The translations under genes were made by a program, and so were the position numbers. A DNA stretch of 64,000 bases from Pseudevernia furfuracea. Lineage: Eukaryota > Ascomycota > Lecanoromycetes > Lecanorales > Parmeliaceae. Below, piece after piece: positions 23,183 through 34,069 of this stretch (positions are counted from its first letter, which is position 1; every line of letters begins with the position of its first letter). The notes below the pieces were generated by a model. The model searched no databases, had not been told where the DNA came from, and saw only the letters and a program-made list of their open reading frames with translations. The stretch spans positions 1,488,001 through 1,552,000 of the forward strand of contig JAIUPT010000020.1 of assembly GCA_022315425.1 (NCBI GenBank), given 5' to 3'.

Positions 23183-23629
23183 TAAAGTGAAAAGAATATG
23201 AAAATTTTAATACTTTTACACGAACGCTGCGCTAAAAATAAAAATAAACGATTTTCAAACTTCGTCGCGCACAAAATCTTAATCGAGTTAAATCGAGATT
23301 CGAGTAACAAAGATAAAGAATTAATATTCGAAAACGACTATATTAGATTTAAAAGAATTCATGATTTTTTATATAAACACAAGTATAGGCCCATGAATTA
23401 AATTCATGATTCTAAGGCAAAAATCAGGTTGCTTGCGACGCATGCCCTAACCCTAAGTCAAATCCAAATCGGACTCTGATTTGCCAACTATGCGGCATTC
23501 GACTATTTGCCAACTATGCAATATTTGACTATGTCTACCGCTGCAAAACCAAGTGAAAGCCCTAACCCTAAGTCCAACTGGACTCTGATTTGCAACTATG
23601 CGGCATTCGACTTCTTCTACTGCTACCTG
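23183..23629. repeat. AT-rich spacer with a duplicated segment carrying telomere-like CCCTAACCCTAA
   Basis: Two related segments begin CCCTAACCCTAAGTC at 23,445 and 23,560 (spacing 115 bp). Both continue into GGACTCTGATTTGC and CAACTATGCGGCATTCGAC. The telomere-like dimer is the same in both. The DNA before 23,400 is AT-rich with a 67-codon frame (23,198-23,401) that I do not recognise and that is probably a decayed transposon piece. Confidence 0.5.
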
Positions 23630-24612
23630 CTACCCAGTTGCTGTCGGAAGAAGAACCTGTCGAATCACTTTGTTCCTTATACACCTCGCCGGTGCACTTG
23701 GTTGCTTCCTTGGTAGATCGCCTGGGGCCACAATGGACAGCCCGGCCTTGCTGGTGACTCGACTGAGGGCCACATATAGCTGGTCATGGGCGAAGACCTC
23801 GGGGTGTAGACATAAGCCGACGTGCTGTAAGGATTGGCCTGACCAAATGTCGACCTTTCACCCTCAGGCGGCGTCAGGGCGGACATGTGAGTGATAATTG
23901 CTCCCTGGACTTTGCACGTATATGATGCAACAGCATGATTTATAGTGACCTGCTGTGAGGCCATGAAGGCGGCGTTATTGTATTGAACGCTGTGACGGCG
24001 GAATTCCTTGCAGTCGTCGATGAGAGTAATCGTTCCTGATTTCAAAGAGTGCAGAATCTTATTTATAGCATCCTCGTCCTGGTTCACTGGGTTCGCTGAG
24101 TCGTTTACACGCGTTTCAAAGATCGGGTCGTCCTCCTTAGGCTGGTCTTCCTTAATAACTGTTTCAGGCCCAGCGATCTCGATGTTTCCCTTGTCACAGT
24201 ATCACCCCTCAGTCTCATTCTTGAAGGACGCGACGCCGTAACGGTTGCAAATGACATTCATGGGATTCAAATAGTGACGCTCCGGTTCTTCTGTGTAAGA
24301 ATGTCGTGCAATGTAGCGTCGAAGCCGTGCTGAAGGCTGCGGGGGACTCAAGTAAGGGCTGGAAGATGGTAGGTCGTTTAAAAGCTCTATATCTTCAAAG
24401 AAGTTATTCGATATAAGCTCTATATCTTCAAAGAAGTTATTCGATATGTCTTTTAACGATTCTTCTATAGGGTCTGCATCAAGTGCTTCTTTATTGACTT
24501 CTTGATTCTCTGCAGGAGAATGTAACGCGTCTTGAGAGGTTTGGAAAGGGGGCGGCGAGAACGCGTCTGAGACTGGAATATTAACTTGAGAAGAGAGCAT
24601 AGATGAACTCAA
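23630..24612 (-). pseudogene. Helitron Rep/helicase relic (N-terminal domain fused to helicase C-terminus by internal deletion)
   Basis: Read from right to left, the minus strand encodes a cysteine-motif segment (PERHYLNPMNVICNRYG), typical of the region before the Helitron helicase-like domain. Next come CKEFRRHSVQYNNAAFMAS and CKVQGAIITHMSALTPPEGE, that domain's start. After a shift of frame it continues VFAHDQLYVALSRVTSKAG, the C-terminal Pif1-type helicase motif VI region, and ends at 23,630. About a thousand residues in between (Rep HUH motif, helicase core) are missing. A stop follows KNETEG at 24,202. An about 40-bp stretch encoding ISNNFFEDIEL is tandemly duplicated at 24,378-24,450. 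It is a non-autonomous, decayed Helitron. Confidence 0.75.
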
Positions 24613-25239
24613 GAACTACGAGTTCGTTCGACGCCTTTTCAAAGGTCTTTCACGCTTATTATGAGATATGATAACTGATCTTTTATCTCGATTGCCGACG
24701 ATAATAGATTCGCTTAGGGATCGTCTAAACGCGTTAGTGAAAGAATAAGAAGATAGCAAAAGAGATATAGATGTCTAAGCTTTTTGACAATATGAGTGGG
24801 AGAGTTATTAATGGCGAATGTATTTATATTTTCAGCAATTAAAAGATTTATAGAGTGATAAAAGAATAATTGCAGATAAACAGGATCGGAAGAAATATCT
24901 TTCGAGCCCGAACGCATTTGAATGTTAATATATTCGAGTGTCAATTTGATCAACAAATAGTAGATCAAATTTGATAATTTTTACAGCGTTAGAATGCGCA
25001 AATTCAGCTCTACAATTTGAGAGTTTATAAGAAAATCATATGCAGAGAGAATAGAGTGATTGAAGTTACAAAAAGAAACCATCAAATTTTTTGATGAGGG
25101 TGCTCGAAAGGCCTAGCGGGCTAACAAAGCGAGTCTAGCCAAAAAGCGTAGGACTAACGATTTGATTATTGACTACACATACAAATTAAGATTTTTTCGC
25201 TCAGCCCTATCTTATTCTTTTATATATACTGATTTCACT
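24613..25239. other. AT-rich stretch upstream of the Helitron relic
   Basis: About 630 bp of AT-rich DNA with an 84-codon frame at 24,714-24,968 (minus) without recognisable features. It is probably the 5' end of the Helitron or older debris. I see nothing else in it. Confidence 0.35.
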
Positions 25240-25339
25240 TTTTGAAAAAAAGCGATTTTTTAAAAATTTTCTTTAAACACTATCTAATACATATCAAATT
25301 TCAGTCAAAACAAGATCGAAGAATATATGTGAGAATAAA
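25240..25339 (-). mobile_element. Fragment of Copia 3' untranslated region
   Basis: The run with GAAAAAAAGCGATTTTTT, then ATATCAAATTTCAGTCAAAA, is a mutated copy of the minus-strand Copia 3' region seen at 40,635-40,735. It abuts the 5' LTR of the Ty3/Gypsy copy that follows. Confidence 0.55.
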
Positions 25340-27323
25340 TGTTATAATCACAGGGCATAGCCCTGCTTCTGTCGAAGTCTTTCGCAGAAGAATAACTCTT
25401 GTCATGCCTTGAAGAAGGGGGAGAAGCTAGGCCATGCTGATATTAGCGTCTCTTATGTATTTTTTATAAAAGCAGACTTCTCACATAGAATAGATCAAGA
25501 TTTTATTTATTTATAAATAATTATATGTCATTGAGCATTATAATTGATAACAACATCTTTGTTTTATTAGTTAGATTCATTATATAATGACTCTTTAGCA
25601 TTAGGGCTTCTTATATTCATTAGCTTGTCTTTGCTTGACGTTATCTTTTCGATCGTTTTAAGCATATTAGTCTACGCTTTCGTTATATATCGTTTTAAAT
25701 TTCTTCTGTAATAAGGCTCTTATTATAAAAGTCTTTTATAATAAGATTCTTACTATAGTAGCAGATAGTTATTTTGACGTTATTTAATAACGACGTCTCT
25801 TCTTATCTCGATATCTCTGTGACTCGAATAATTTATTAAATTCACTCGTTCGTCGAAGCAACTAATATACGATACTTATATAAGATATCTCACGAAGTAA
25901 ATCTTGCTTTTGAATACATTATAATCAATTATTTTCGTCTCGAGTTATTATCTGTTATTATTATAACATTTCGATCGTTTAAACGCTTCGCTTCTATAGA
26001 GTTCTCTGACTTTTCGCTTAATTGAGTTATCGATACTGTTACTTTTAAGCGATCGATTCGTGCTTTCATCGATCGAATATATAGTTATAAAAGCCTTTCG
26101 CAGATAGTAATTTATATTCGTTAATAAGACTCTTCTTCTATCGAAACAATCTTTATAAGATCAAGATCATCGATTTCAAAATCATTAGTTATAGTTATAG
26201 ACGAAGAGATAGTTCGAAGAATCGTATTTAATGTTATTTAGATAGCTGTGACACAGATAGCTGTTACTGTTATTATATTAATTGTTATAATTGACGTTGA
26301 AGTTAAAAACCCTATTAACACTTCGTTTCTTATATCGACGTTATTTATTATTTCGAGATGAAATTCGAATAAGATTGAATTCTTTGATTCTTAATATGAT
26401 GGTAAAATCATATATAGCGATGTTATCTTAATTGAGTACGCTAAAAAGAATATCTTCTTTCGTGACGTTTATTTGTTTATTAAACGTGTTAAGCAATTCG
26501 TGTTTATCAAGAAAGATATCGTACGCGAGAATCTTTAACTAAGTCTACGTGACAGTGCTTTATCTTAATGAATTAGCGAGCTCTTCGATACTAAGCGTCG
26601 TATTATCAATTATGATAATAATATCGACGAGTGATCAAAGTTTCTTATAAAACGTTTTAAGTAGTTATTCTTTATAACTATAAAGTCTCTTTTCAAGAAG
26701 AATTATATCTTACGAGACGTTATAATTAAGCGTGAGCCTCGTGACTTTACTTAACGTATGCTTCGTACGACTAAAAATACTAATATTAACGATGTCGGTT
26801 CTTAGCTCGATATGATTTATATTAATATCGATTTTAGTCTGTGAATATACTTATAGCGGCTTACGAAGAGGTTTATCGTTGACTCTTTTTTATCTGATAT
26901 CGATGATCGTAAGTATAAATAATAAGTCTTTGTTAATAAGAGGCTGAAAGATTCTTTATATCGCTCTGAGAGATCGTTATAATAATATCGTTATAGTAAT
27001 TAGATTAATAAACAACGTTCTTTTTAGTATCAAAGTTAAGATTAATATTTATAGTATTCTTCTCGCTCTATTAATATATCGTATCATTTAAAAAGAAATA
27101 GTTATCAAGATTCTTCTCGATCTTATTATAAGAGTAATAACCCTTATAACGACGATAAATCATTTTTAAGATCATCTTATCAGACAAGATCTTTGTTGAA
27201 TACTTTATCTTCGAATATTAATCAAATTTAATATTAATTTCAGTAGTTATATCAGTCACGACAATAGAATTAGTTATCGTTTAATAGATTATGATTATAA
27301 ATTATGAACGAAAACGTAAATTA
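25340..27323 (+). mobile_element. Ty3/Gypsy copy 2: 5' LTR, leader and gag, heavily hypermutated and cut off by Copia-1
   Basis: A 203-bp LTR (25,340-25,542, TGTTAT...CATTATA) is followed by the mutated primer site and leader. From about 26,200 a gag frame matches the intact gag of the Ty3/Gypsy element at 41-48 kb on a codon-by-codon basis: FFRDV, KQFV, DIVRENL, KREPRDF, INDVG, LDMIYINIDFSL and LSDIDDRKYK are all visible. Trp and Gln codons have become stops and Ala codons have become Val, Ile or Thr. The element stops at 27,323, where the Copia-1 LTR begins; pol and the 3' LTR are missing. Confidence 0.85.
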
Positions 27324-27445
27324 TATCAAAATTCGAGTCACGTGACATGGTCACGTGATGCGCTAAGGCGTATCCTCATAGTCGCTCTTTACTCTCGTAG
27401 CATTCTATAGTTAACAACTAAGTGTTCTATCACCTATTCTTGATA
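27324..27445 (+). repeat. Copia-1 5' LTR (122 bp)
   Basis: Matches the family LTR from TGTCAAAATTCGGGTCACGTG to CCTATTCTTGACA, with RIP-type changes at both ends (TATCA, TTGATA). It carries two CACGTG palindromes. Confidence 0.85.
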
Positions 27446-27461
27446 GGTTATGAGTTCGGGC
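27446..27461 (+). other. Copia primer-binding site (half initiator tRNA-Met)
   Basis: Directly after the LTR comes GGTTATGAG(T/C)(T/C)CGGGC. GGTTATGAGCCC is the reverse complement of GGGCTCATAACC, the anticodon stem-loop of initiator tRNA-Met. This is the internal 'half-tRNA' priming known from Drosophila copia and yeast Ty5. The same site follows the other 5' LTRs of the family (32,896, 53,760 minus, 59,616). Confidence 0.75.
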
Positions 27462-27918
27462 TTGCTCGGCGACTGTTTCACTTATATTCTATGTCTATCA
27501 GAGTCACAGTGATCTCTAAGCATCACGAGTTCATCGCAATGAACGCCGCGACAGCTATGAGACTCTGTTTTTCAATCTTCTTGAGATGGGCATTGCTCTT
27601 TACAAAATGATCGTCTTTGAAATTCGAGGGGCTGAGAGTTCTATCGCAAATCGACTCTCGATATATCGAATCTAATCGAACGTCGAACGTCGAACTCGTT
27701 ATACGATCGTGCGATCGAATTTTATTAAGGTCTCTGAAACATTATCAGCTTTTCTGCGTGAGACACGTTAAACACGCTCAACGAGAATATTTCTCTCGCG
27801 GTGTATAATCGCTTTAGCGTTGATAAAGCGTTTACGTGAATCGAATCAATTATAGCGACTCAAGAGACTGAACTTCAGCATCAAATCGTCTGATCACACT
27901 TCAGAGTTGATTAGTTAT

Positions 27919-28160
27919 CGACAAATCTCTACTCAGAGCGCGTATACGTCTATTGAGAGTCAAAACAACAAGGATTTCTTATTGAAATAGATCTTTCGAC
28001 CTCACAAGTTCTCTGAAGAAGAGGGCTAAGACTCAGTCATCGATAAACCTTCACTCAGAGCGCGTATACGTCTATTGAGGGTCAAAACAATAAGGATTTC
28101 TTGTTGAGATAGGTCTTTCGACCTCACAAGTTCTCTGAAGAAGAGGGCTAGGGCTCAGTC
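27919..28160 (+). repeat. Tandem 122-bp duplication in the Copia leader
   Basis: The segment containing CAGAGCGCGTATACGTCT occurs twice, 122 bp apart (27,939 and 28,061). The same double unit is present in Copia-3 (about 53,140 and 53,262) and Copia-5 (about 60,108 and 60,230), but Copia-2 has a single unit at about 33,388. Confidence 0.7.
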
Positions 28161-28958
28161 ATCGAATTCTCTTCATCGTTATTCGACTTTATTCTGTTAT
28201 CGAATATAACTTCATTTCACGACGATAGTCATCGAAGCGACTATTCTAAATTCGAGTCTCTGTCGAAGACTTAGTATAAGAAGAACGTTATTTCCCTTCG
28301 AAGGTCTGCACGCCTTTAACAATTGTCTTCGATACAGTCTCAGCGAAAATTAGATCAATTCAAATCTTTCTTATCTCTAAATATCTTTCATCTCAATAAT
28401 ATCGCTCGTATCTATCGAAGATTCAAGCATAAGCACTTTTCATTTCTTATATAAGAACTCGAAGATCAGCAGCAAAAGTTATCAAATATCGATAAGACTC
28501 TCGAGAACTCTAACGAAGATTAGAGCATCTATTTCACTTTTACTACTTCCGCGAACGTTAATAGTGTCGATTTTCAATTCGAAGTCAGCGAAGACATTCT
28601 TAGTGTCTCAAGTGACACTGAGTTATTCGATCTTCGTGTCAAAAGTTCTCTGAATCTCACTTCTTCGACTTCGACTTCTTCGACTTTAAGATCTTCGTTC
28701 TTTATCGCCTCAGTCATCTCTTAAGCTAAGTCTTTCGTTTAAGCATCATCGCCGTCACTATTTATATCGTACGTGTCGTTCTCAGAAATCTTCTTAGTAG
28801 CTCTCAGCATCTATAATCGACGAAGAATCAAGCGCATAAGACGTCGCAAGAAACATATCAGCTCTAGCAGTTTCAGCGACTAACCCTCTCGAAGAGAAAA
28901 GCGCTTTTCCTCTAAACTTCATTATCATTTTGAAGTTCAATCTAAGATATCGTCGATG

Positions 28959-29161
28959 ATTGACCCGGCTTGATAGGGGGTTAGTGGGTCTTAATCTCGC
29001 ACTCGCGTATAGCATGTTGGTTGTATACTATTTTTGAATTTGATAGACGTGTTCTTTGCAGGGGATAGATCTCATTTGAAAGCAGCATAAGTAGCTGTAT
29101 TTCATCTGCGTTTGACTCTTTATTCGAATTGATCTCTTTCAGAGCAATAGTATTCTTTCGT
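28959..29161 (+). repeat. Split repeat A1 of the tyrosine-recombinase element
   Basis: 203 bp, from ATTGACCCGGCTTGATAG to ATTCTTTCGT. It is repeated as A2 at 39,835-40,037 with a small number of substitutions. Confidence 0.85.
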
Positions 29162-29258
29162 AGACACGCAAGCAACACGCTGTTACCTGACCTAGTATTT
29201 TATTCTTATTAGCATATTCTTTTATTACTAGATCACTCACATCGTATCTCATCGTTTA

Positions 29259-30470
29259 ATGGCTCTCGCAGCTATGACAACTCGTTCTAGGGCGATCAAC
29301 CTCGTCTAAAAGACGTCTCAGAAGGCGTCTTCCTCAAAGAAGATCACATCAAAGACATCGATCATGAAGATCACTACCTCAGTGACATTAAAATCTCAGG
29401 GTGTTACAAAAAAACGTTCTGCCCGTCGCTCAGCCGTTTTAGAAACCCCATTACGTGATGTTACTTCAGAGGCGTCGGTCTCTGGGGCCTCGATCGAGAT
29501 AGTCAGTTCATCCGTCGTCGAAGAAGCTCTCTCGTCGTCACATCGTACTCCGCTGAATCAGCAAATCGCAGCCTTGATCAAGAATTATGAGACTAATACG
29601 TCGCGATTCAAATCCCATCACGCGTCTCACCGTTTCAAGTCTCACCGCCGATCTCATCACCGATTCAAATCTCATTATGAGTCTCGTTATCGATTCAAGT
29701 CTCATTATCGTCGATACGATTTATTCTTAGAATTCTCGAGATTCTTCTCGTTAGATTCGAAGATAGAGAACGAGTTAAGAGTCTCTTTTTTGCATAAAGA
29801 AGATAATAAACTCTTTCTTAAACTTTATAAGCGTTTTCGAGTCGTTAATATTAAATACTTTAAATAAATCTTTTATGAAATTTTCAAGCTTAAGAATCTA
29901 ATCAAGTTAACTTACGATTATATCGATTGAACGTGAAGTATCAAGAACGATAAGAACAAAAAGAATAAGAATACTTAAAAGATCTTCGATCTCAATCAAC
30001 TTCTTCGCTGCTTTAACGTGTATTATTAGATCGTTTATTTCTTCGCAGCACGTTCTCATATAGTCTTAAAACTTTATAAGACTCTTATTGACTATCGTAT
30101 TCGTCTATCGAACTTTTTAGTTCACTATCGCTTCGACTTCATTAAGTAGTATTACTATTCTTTCATATTCAACGAGCAGAACATCTCTCTGTTATGATTC
30201 ATCGAGAATATGCGTTATTTCAACTTTCTTATTCGAAAGACAGTCTCTGCGATCAACGACATTAAGCAATATTCGAATAATTAGATTATCAAGTTCTTCT
30301 CTTCAGAGGGCACAATGATCTATAACAACTTCAACGTCGGCAAATACAATTACGAGCAATGCAGATACGCACATGTTTGCTTCAATTGTCAGTAGAATCA
30401 CGCTGTCATGACATGTATCAAGTCTCAGACCTTCAATGTCAATTCGGTCTCGCTGAGATAACGAGTTACT
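29259..30470 (+). pseudogene. ORF1 (gag-like) of the tyrosine-recombinase element
   Basis: ATG at 29,259 opens a frame that is broken near 29,310 and stays open at 29,364-29,867. A Ser/Thr-rich N-terminal part is followed by four roughly 30-bp coding repeats with the motif RFKSH (29,610-29,720). Further on, the frame holds FNVGKYNYEQCRYAHVCFNC followed by H (about 30,330-30,410). That is a Cys-Cys-Cys-His zinc-finger-like segment of the kind seen just before the RT in related elements. The function, nucleic-acid binding Gag, is inferred. Confidence 0.6.
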
Positions 30471-30599
30471 AAATTATTCGATTGACTCGCAACGAGCTGT
30501 TTAGCCCCGTCGTCGCTGATCTTCGTATTCGAGAGGTTCTCTTACACTTTATTCGAGGCGTTCGATTCTAATTTGTCTCAGTAAGACCCGTTGAAAATA

Positions 30600-32370
30600 G
30601 AACGATGAGAGGCCTGGTTAAAGAATCACTCGAATACCACTTATGTCAAGACGCTAGTGAGTATTCTTCGAAAGGGGGTCAAAATTGAATATCGAGGTCC
30701 ACCTCTTAACCATAGAAACAAGAATCATTTTTCAGCTCTCAGCGCATCTTGTCAGAACCAGTACAGAGTCAAGTCATGTAGATGTATAGAATAAGACAAC
30801 TAGATGCAGAACAACTATGTACTGAAAGGGCAGACCATATATGTATGGCGGAGTGAACCTGCCAAGACACGCTAAGTCTAAAGAGGGAAGGTGTGTCAAC
30901 AAAGAAAGATGTGTCACAAAGGGATGCGAGGTACGCTCGTAACACATCTGATATACTGACGGCGGACCTTCAGAAACAGCTTCAGCAGGATCGATTGACC
31001 ATGATAGACATGAATTCCGAACCCCAATTCATTTGCTCCTCTCTGGGACTCGTACCGAAACATAACGACGATTGAAGACGTATTCACGATTTATTCTTCT
31101 CATATGACTGTTCAGTCAACGACGACATATCCCAAGCGTGGGATGCACTAAAATATACGATATTCGATGAGACAGTGAACGCACTGTTATAGTAGGGTCG
31201 AGAAGCTCGACTAATTAAACGAGATCTTAAGAATACATTTCGATATATCTCGATGACCTCTTCAGATTAATGATTGTTAGACTTTCTTTGTGACAATTTC
31301 TACTGGCTAAAACGTTATCTATTATTCGAGCTTCGAACGTTATCGTTTCTATTCGACCTGTTCGTCAAGAACGTCAATTGAGTGCTTATTGCGATGTTAC
31401 ATTGATTCGTAATACTTCATTATCTGAACGACTTCTTCGCGATTCTATTCTCGTGAGTCGATACAGAGACATATGATCGACAGTTCGACGAGCTATGCAG
31501 CGATTTGAATCTTATGATCAATCACACGAAGGATATTCTTGATATCATAGTCGATTTCCTGAGAATCGAACTCGATAGTATATTCATATAGGCGAGACTC
31601 TTTTCGAACAAGCTCGATCGAGCGAGAAAGACGATAATAGATCTTTTAAAAAGGGCGACAATTTCGCATCGTGAGCTCGAGTCAGCGATAGAATTTCTGT
31701 CCTTTGCGACGAAAATCGTTATTCTCGAAAGAATATTCTTAAGAAGACTATTCGACGCTATTCGAAGATCGATAACGATTATTCGACTGTTTATCGATAT
31801 GAAAGTCGATCTACTATAATGAAAGACCTTTTTTAAAGACTGAAATAATCTCAAACTACTACGTAACGTCGCCAGTCGACGATTAAAATACATTTGAACT
31901 AATATCTCGAGGAAGCTTGATATAAAAGACTATATTCTAAAATATTCTAATCTTCTATCACACGTGCAGAACGTCTTCAGCACACGCGTGATCTCGTGAT
32001 ATACTTATAAAGATATTCAATTCAAGAAAATAATAGTTATACTTTATATAATTCGCGTATAAGTGAATAGACTATTAGATACTCGCTTAATACTTCACTG
32101 TGACAACGAGAACTGCGTTCATGAACTCCGAAAGTCCTTCATTCGTGAACCTGCGATAATATCGCTTCGAACGATAGCTATGCTAATAATTAATCACGAT
32201 ATTCTTTTAATCCCTACATGAATTTCGATTAAGACAAACGAGCTGACGAATAATCTTTCTCGTTTTCGATATCGAAAAATTGCTAACAAATATTCACAGC
32301 TGAATCACCTATCGAGACATCGATCTATCACTTCGCCTCGCTAGGGCGAGACTCATCGCGATAATGATAC
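30600..32370 (+). pseudogene. Reverse transcriptase-RNase H of the tyrosine-recombinase element (hypermutated)
   Basis: Recognisable blocks in order: LTADLQKQLQQDRL, EPQFICSSLGLVPKHN (RT entry), RRIHDLFFSYDCSVND, LIKRDLKN (first catalytic Asp), HYLNDFF (YLDD with Asp to Asn), and a thumb region. RNase H follows, with YILKYSN, DIQFK and LDTRLILHCDNENCVHELRK. SVND-type and HCDNE-type motifs are characteristic of DIRS-order RT-RNase H and not of Copia or Gypsy. Many stops come from Trp and Gln codons. A foreign solo LTR (30,750-30,944) interrupts it; leaving that out makes LSA-SDILTADLQ continuous. The 31,000-31,075 part is little mutated. Confidence 0.75.
30750..30944 (+). repeat. Solo LTR of another retrotransposon, TSD CATCT
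   Basis: A 195-bp segment begins TGTCAGAACC, ends CGTAACA and is flanked by CATCT on both sides (30,745-30,749 and 30,945-30,949). It has normal base composition in contrast to its surroundings. It matches no other LTR in this window. Strand is given as TG-to-CA on plus, which is arbitrary. Confidence 0.75.
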
Positions 32371-32599
32371 AATTAGACCTCGATATCGCGAGACCTCGCT
32401 CGTCTTCTCTGGTGAGAGTTGATACGAAACACCCGTCGAACCTATTCGACGTCAATCAAGTTCTATAACACTCACTGTGCGATGAATCGCATTTAACCCT
32501 TCTTTTCGGCGATCTTTCTCTCGTTAAGAACCTGAGTAGCGACCCTAAGTATCAGACGAGTTAAGACGAAGTCCATTAAGACATATCTAATCGATGTTA

Positions 32600-32773
32600 G
32601 ATCAGTCCATGTGAATATGAAATTTAAGAACTTGATAGTCTTTCACAGTGCACAGTTAAAGAGAGTCGTAGACGATACTCGTCGTCTACGAGACGAAGAC
32701 GAAATTCGAGAAAGATGTTTAATTACGAAGAATGTTCTTTTACGACTTCTGAAATGTTTTCATAAGATCATCA
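32600..32773 (+). pseudogene. Tyrosine recombinase, N-terminal part (interrupted by Copia-2)
   Basis: The frame reads RRLRDEDEIRERCLITKNVL then LRLLKCFH up to the Copia-2 insertion point; it resembles the core-binding region of the recombinases in DIRS elements and Cryptons. It continues at 39,021. Confidence 0.65.
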
Positions 32774-33532
32774 TGTCAAAATTCGGGTCACGTGACATGG
32801 TCACGTGATGCGCTAAGGCGCATCCTCATAGTCGCTCTTTACTCTCGTAGCATTCTATAGTTTACAACTAAGTATTCTACCACCTATTCTTGACAGGTTA
32901 TGAGCCCGAACTTGCCCGGCGACTGTTTCACTTATACCCTATGCCTATCAGAGCCACAGTGACCTTCAAGCACCACGAGTTCATCGCAATGAACGCCGCG
33001 ACAGCTATGAGACTCTGTTTTTCAATCTTCTTGAGGTGGGCATTGCCCTCTATAAAATAATCGTCTTTGGAATTCGAGAGGCTGAGAGTCCTATCGCAAA
33101 TCGACCCTCGGCATATCGAATCTAATCGAACGTCGAACGTCGAACTCGCCATACGACCGTGCGATCGAATTCCACTAAGGTCTCTGAAACATTGTCAGCT
33201 TCCCTGCGTGAGACACGCTAAACACGCCCAACGAGGACATTCCCCTCGCGGTGTACACCGCTTCAGCGTTGATAAAGCGTTTACGTGAATCGAATCAATT
33301 GTGACGACTCAAGAGGCTGAACTTCAGCATCAAATCGTCTGATCACACTTCAGAGTTGATTAGTCACCGACAAACCTTTACTCAGAGCGCGTATACGTCT
33401 GTTGAGAGTCAAAACAACAAGAATTTCTTGTTGAGATAGGTCTTTCGGCCCCACAAGTCCTCTGAAGAAGAGGGCTGAGGCTCAGCCACCGAATTCTTTT
33501 CATCGCCATTCGACTTTATCCTGCCGCCGAAT

Positions 33533-34069
33533 ATGACTTCATCCCACGACGACAGTTATCGAAGCGACTATTCTGGATTCGAGTCTCTGTCGAAGACTCA
33601 GCATAAGAAGGACGTCATTCCCCTTCGAAGATCTACACGTCTTCAGCAATTGTCTTCGATACAGTCTCAACGAAAATCAGATCAATTCAAATCTTCCTTA
33701 TCTCTAAGTATCTTTCATCTTAACAATATCGCTCATATCTATCGAAGATTCAAGCATAAGCATTTCTTATTTCTCGTGCAAGAACTCGAAGATCAGCAGC
33801 AAAAGTTATCAGATATCGATAAGACTCTCGAGAACTCTGACGGAGATCAGAGCATCTATTTCATTCTCACTGCTTCCGCGAACGTTAACAGTGTCGACTT
33901 TCAATTCGAAGCCAGCGAAGACACTCTCAGTGCCTCAAGTGATACTAAGTTATTCGATCTTCGTGTCAAAAGTTCTCTGAATTCCACTTCTTCGACTTCG
34001 GCTCCTTCGACTTCAAGATCTTCATTTCTTATCGCCTCAGTTATCTCTCAAGCTGAGTCTTTCGTTTGA
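33533..34069 (+). pseudogene. Copia-2 gag N-terminal frame
   Basis: An open frame of 178 codons, Ser-rich and charged (RRSTRLQQLSSIQSQRKSDQ). It is the first part of Gag by position; homologous DNA is at 28,205-28,730, about 52,480-53,030 (minus) and 60,370-60,900. The rest of Gag follows to 34,800 and includes a zinc-knuckle-like CSSCKTANRKFRHSPIKC, whose Cys-His spacing is wider than the usual CX2CX4HX4C. Confidence 0.6.
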
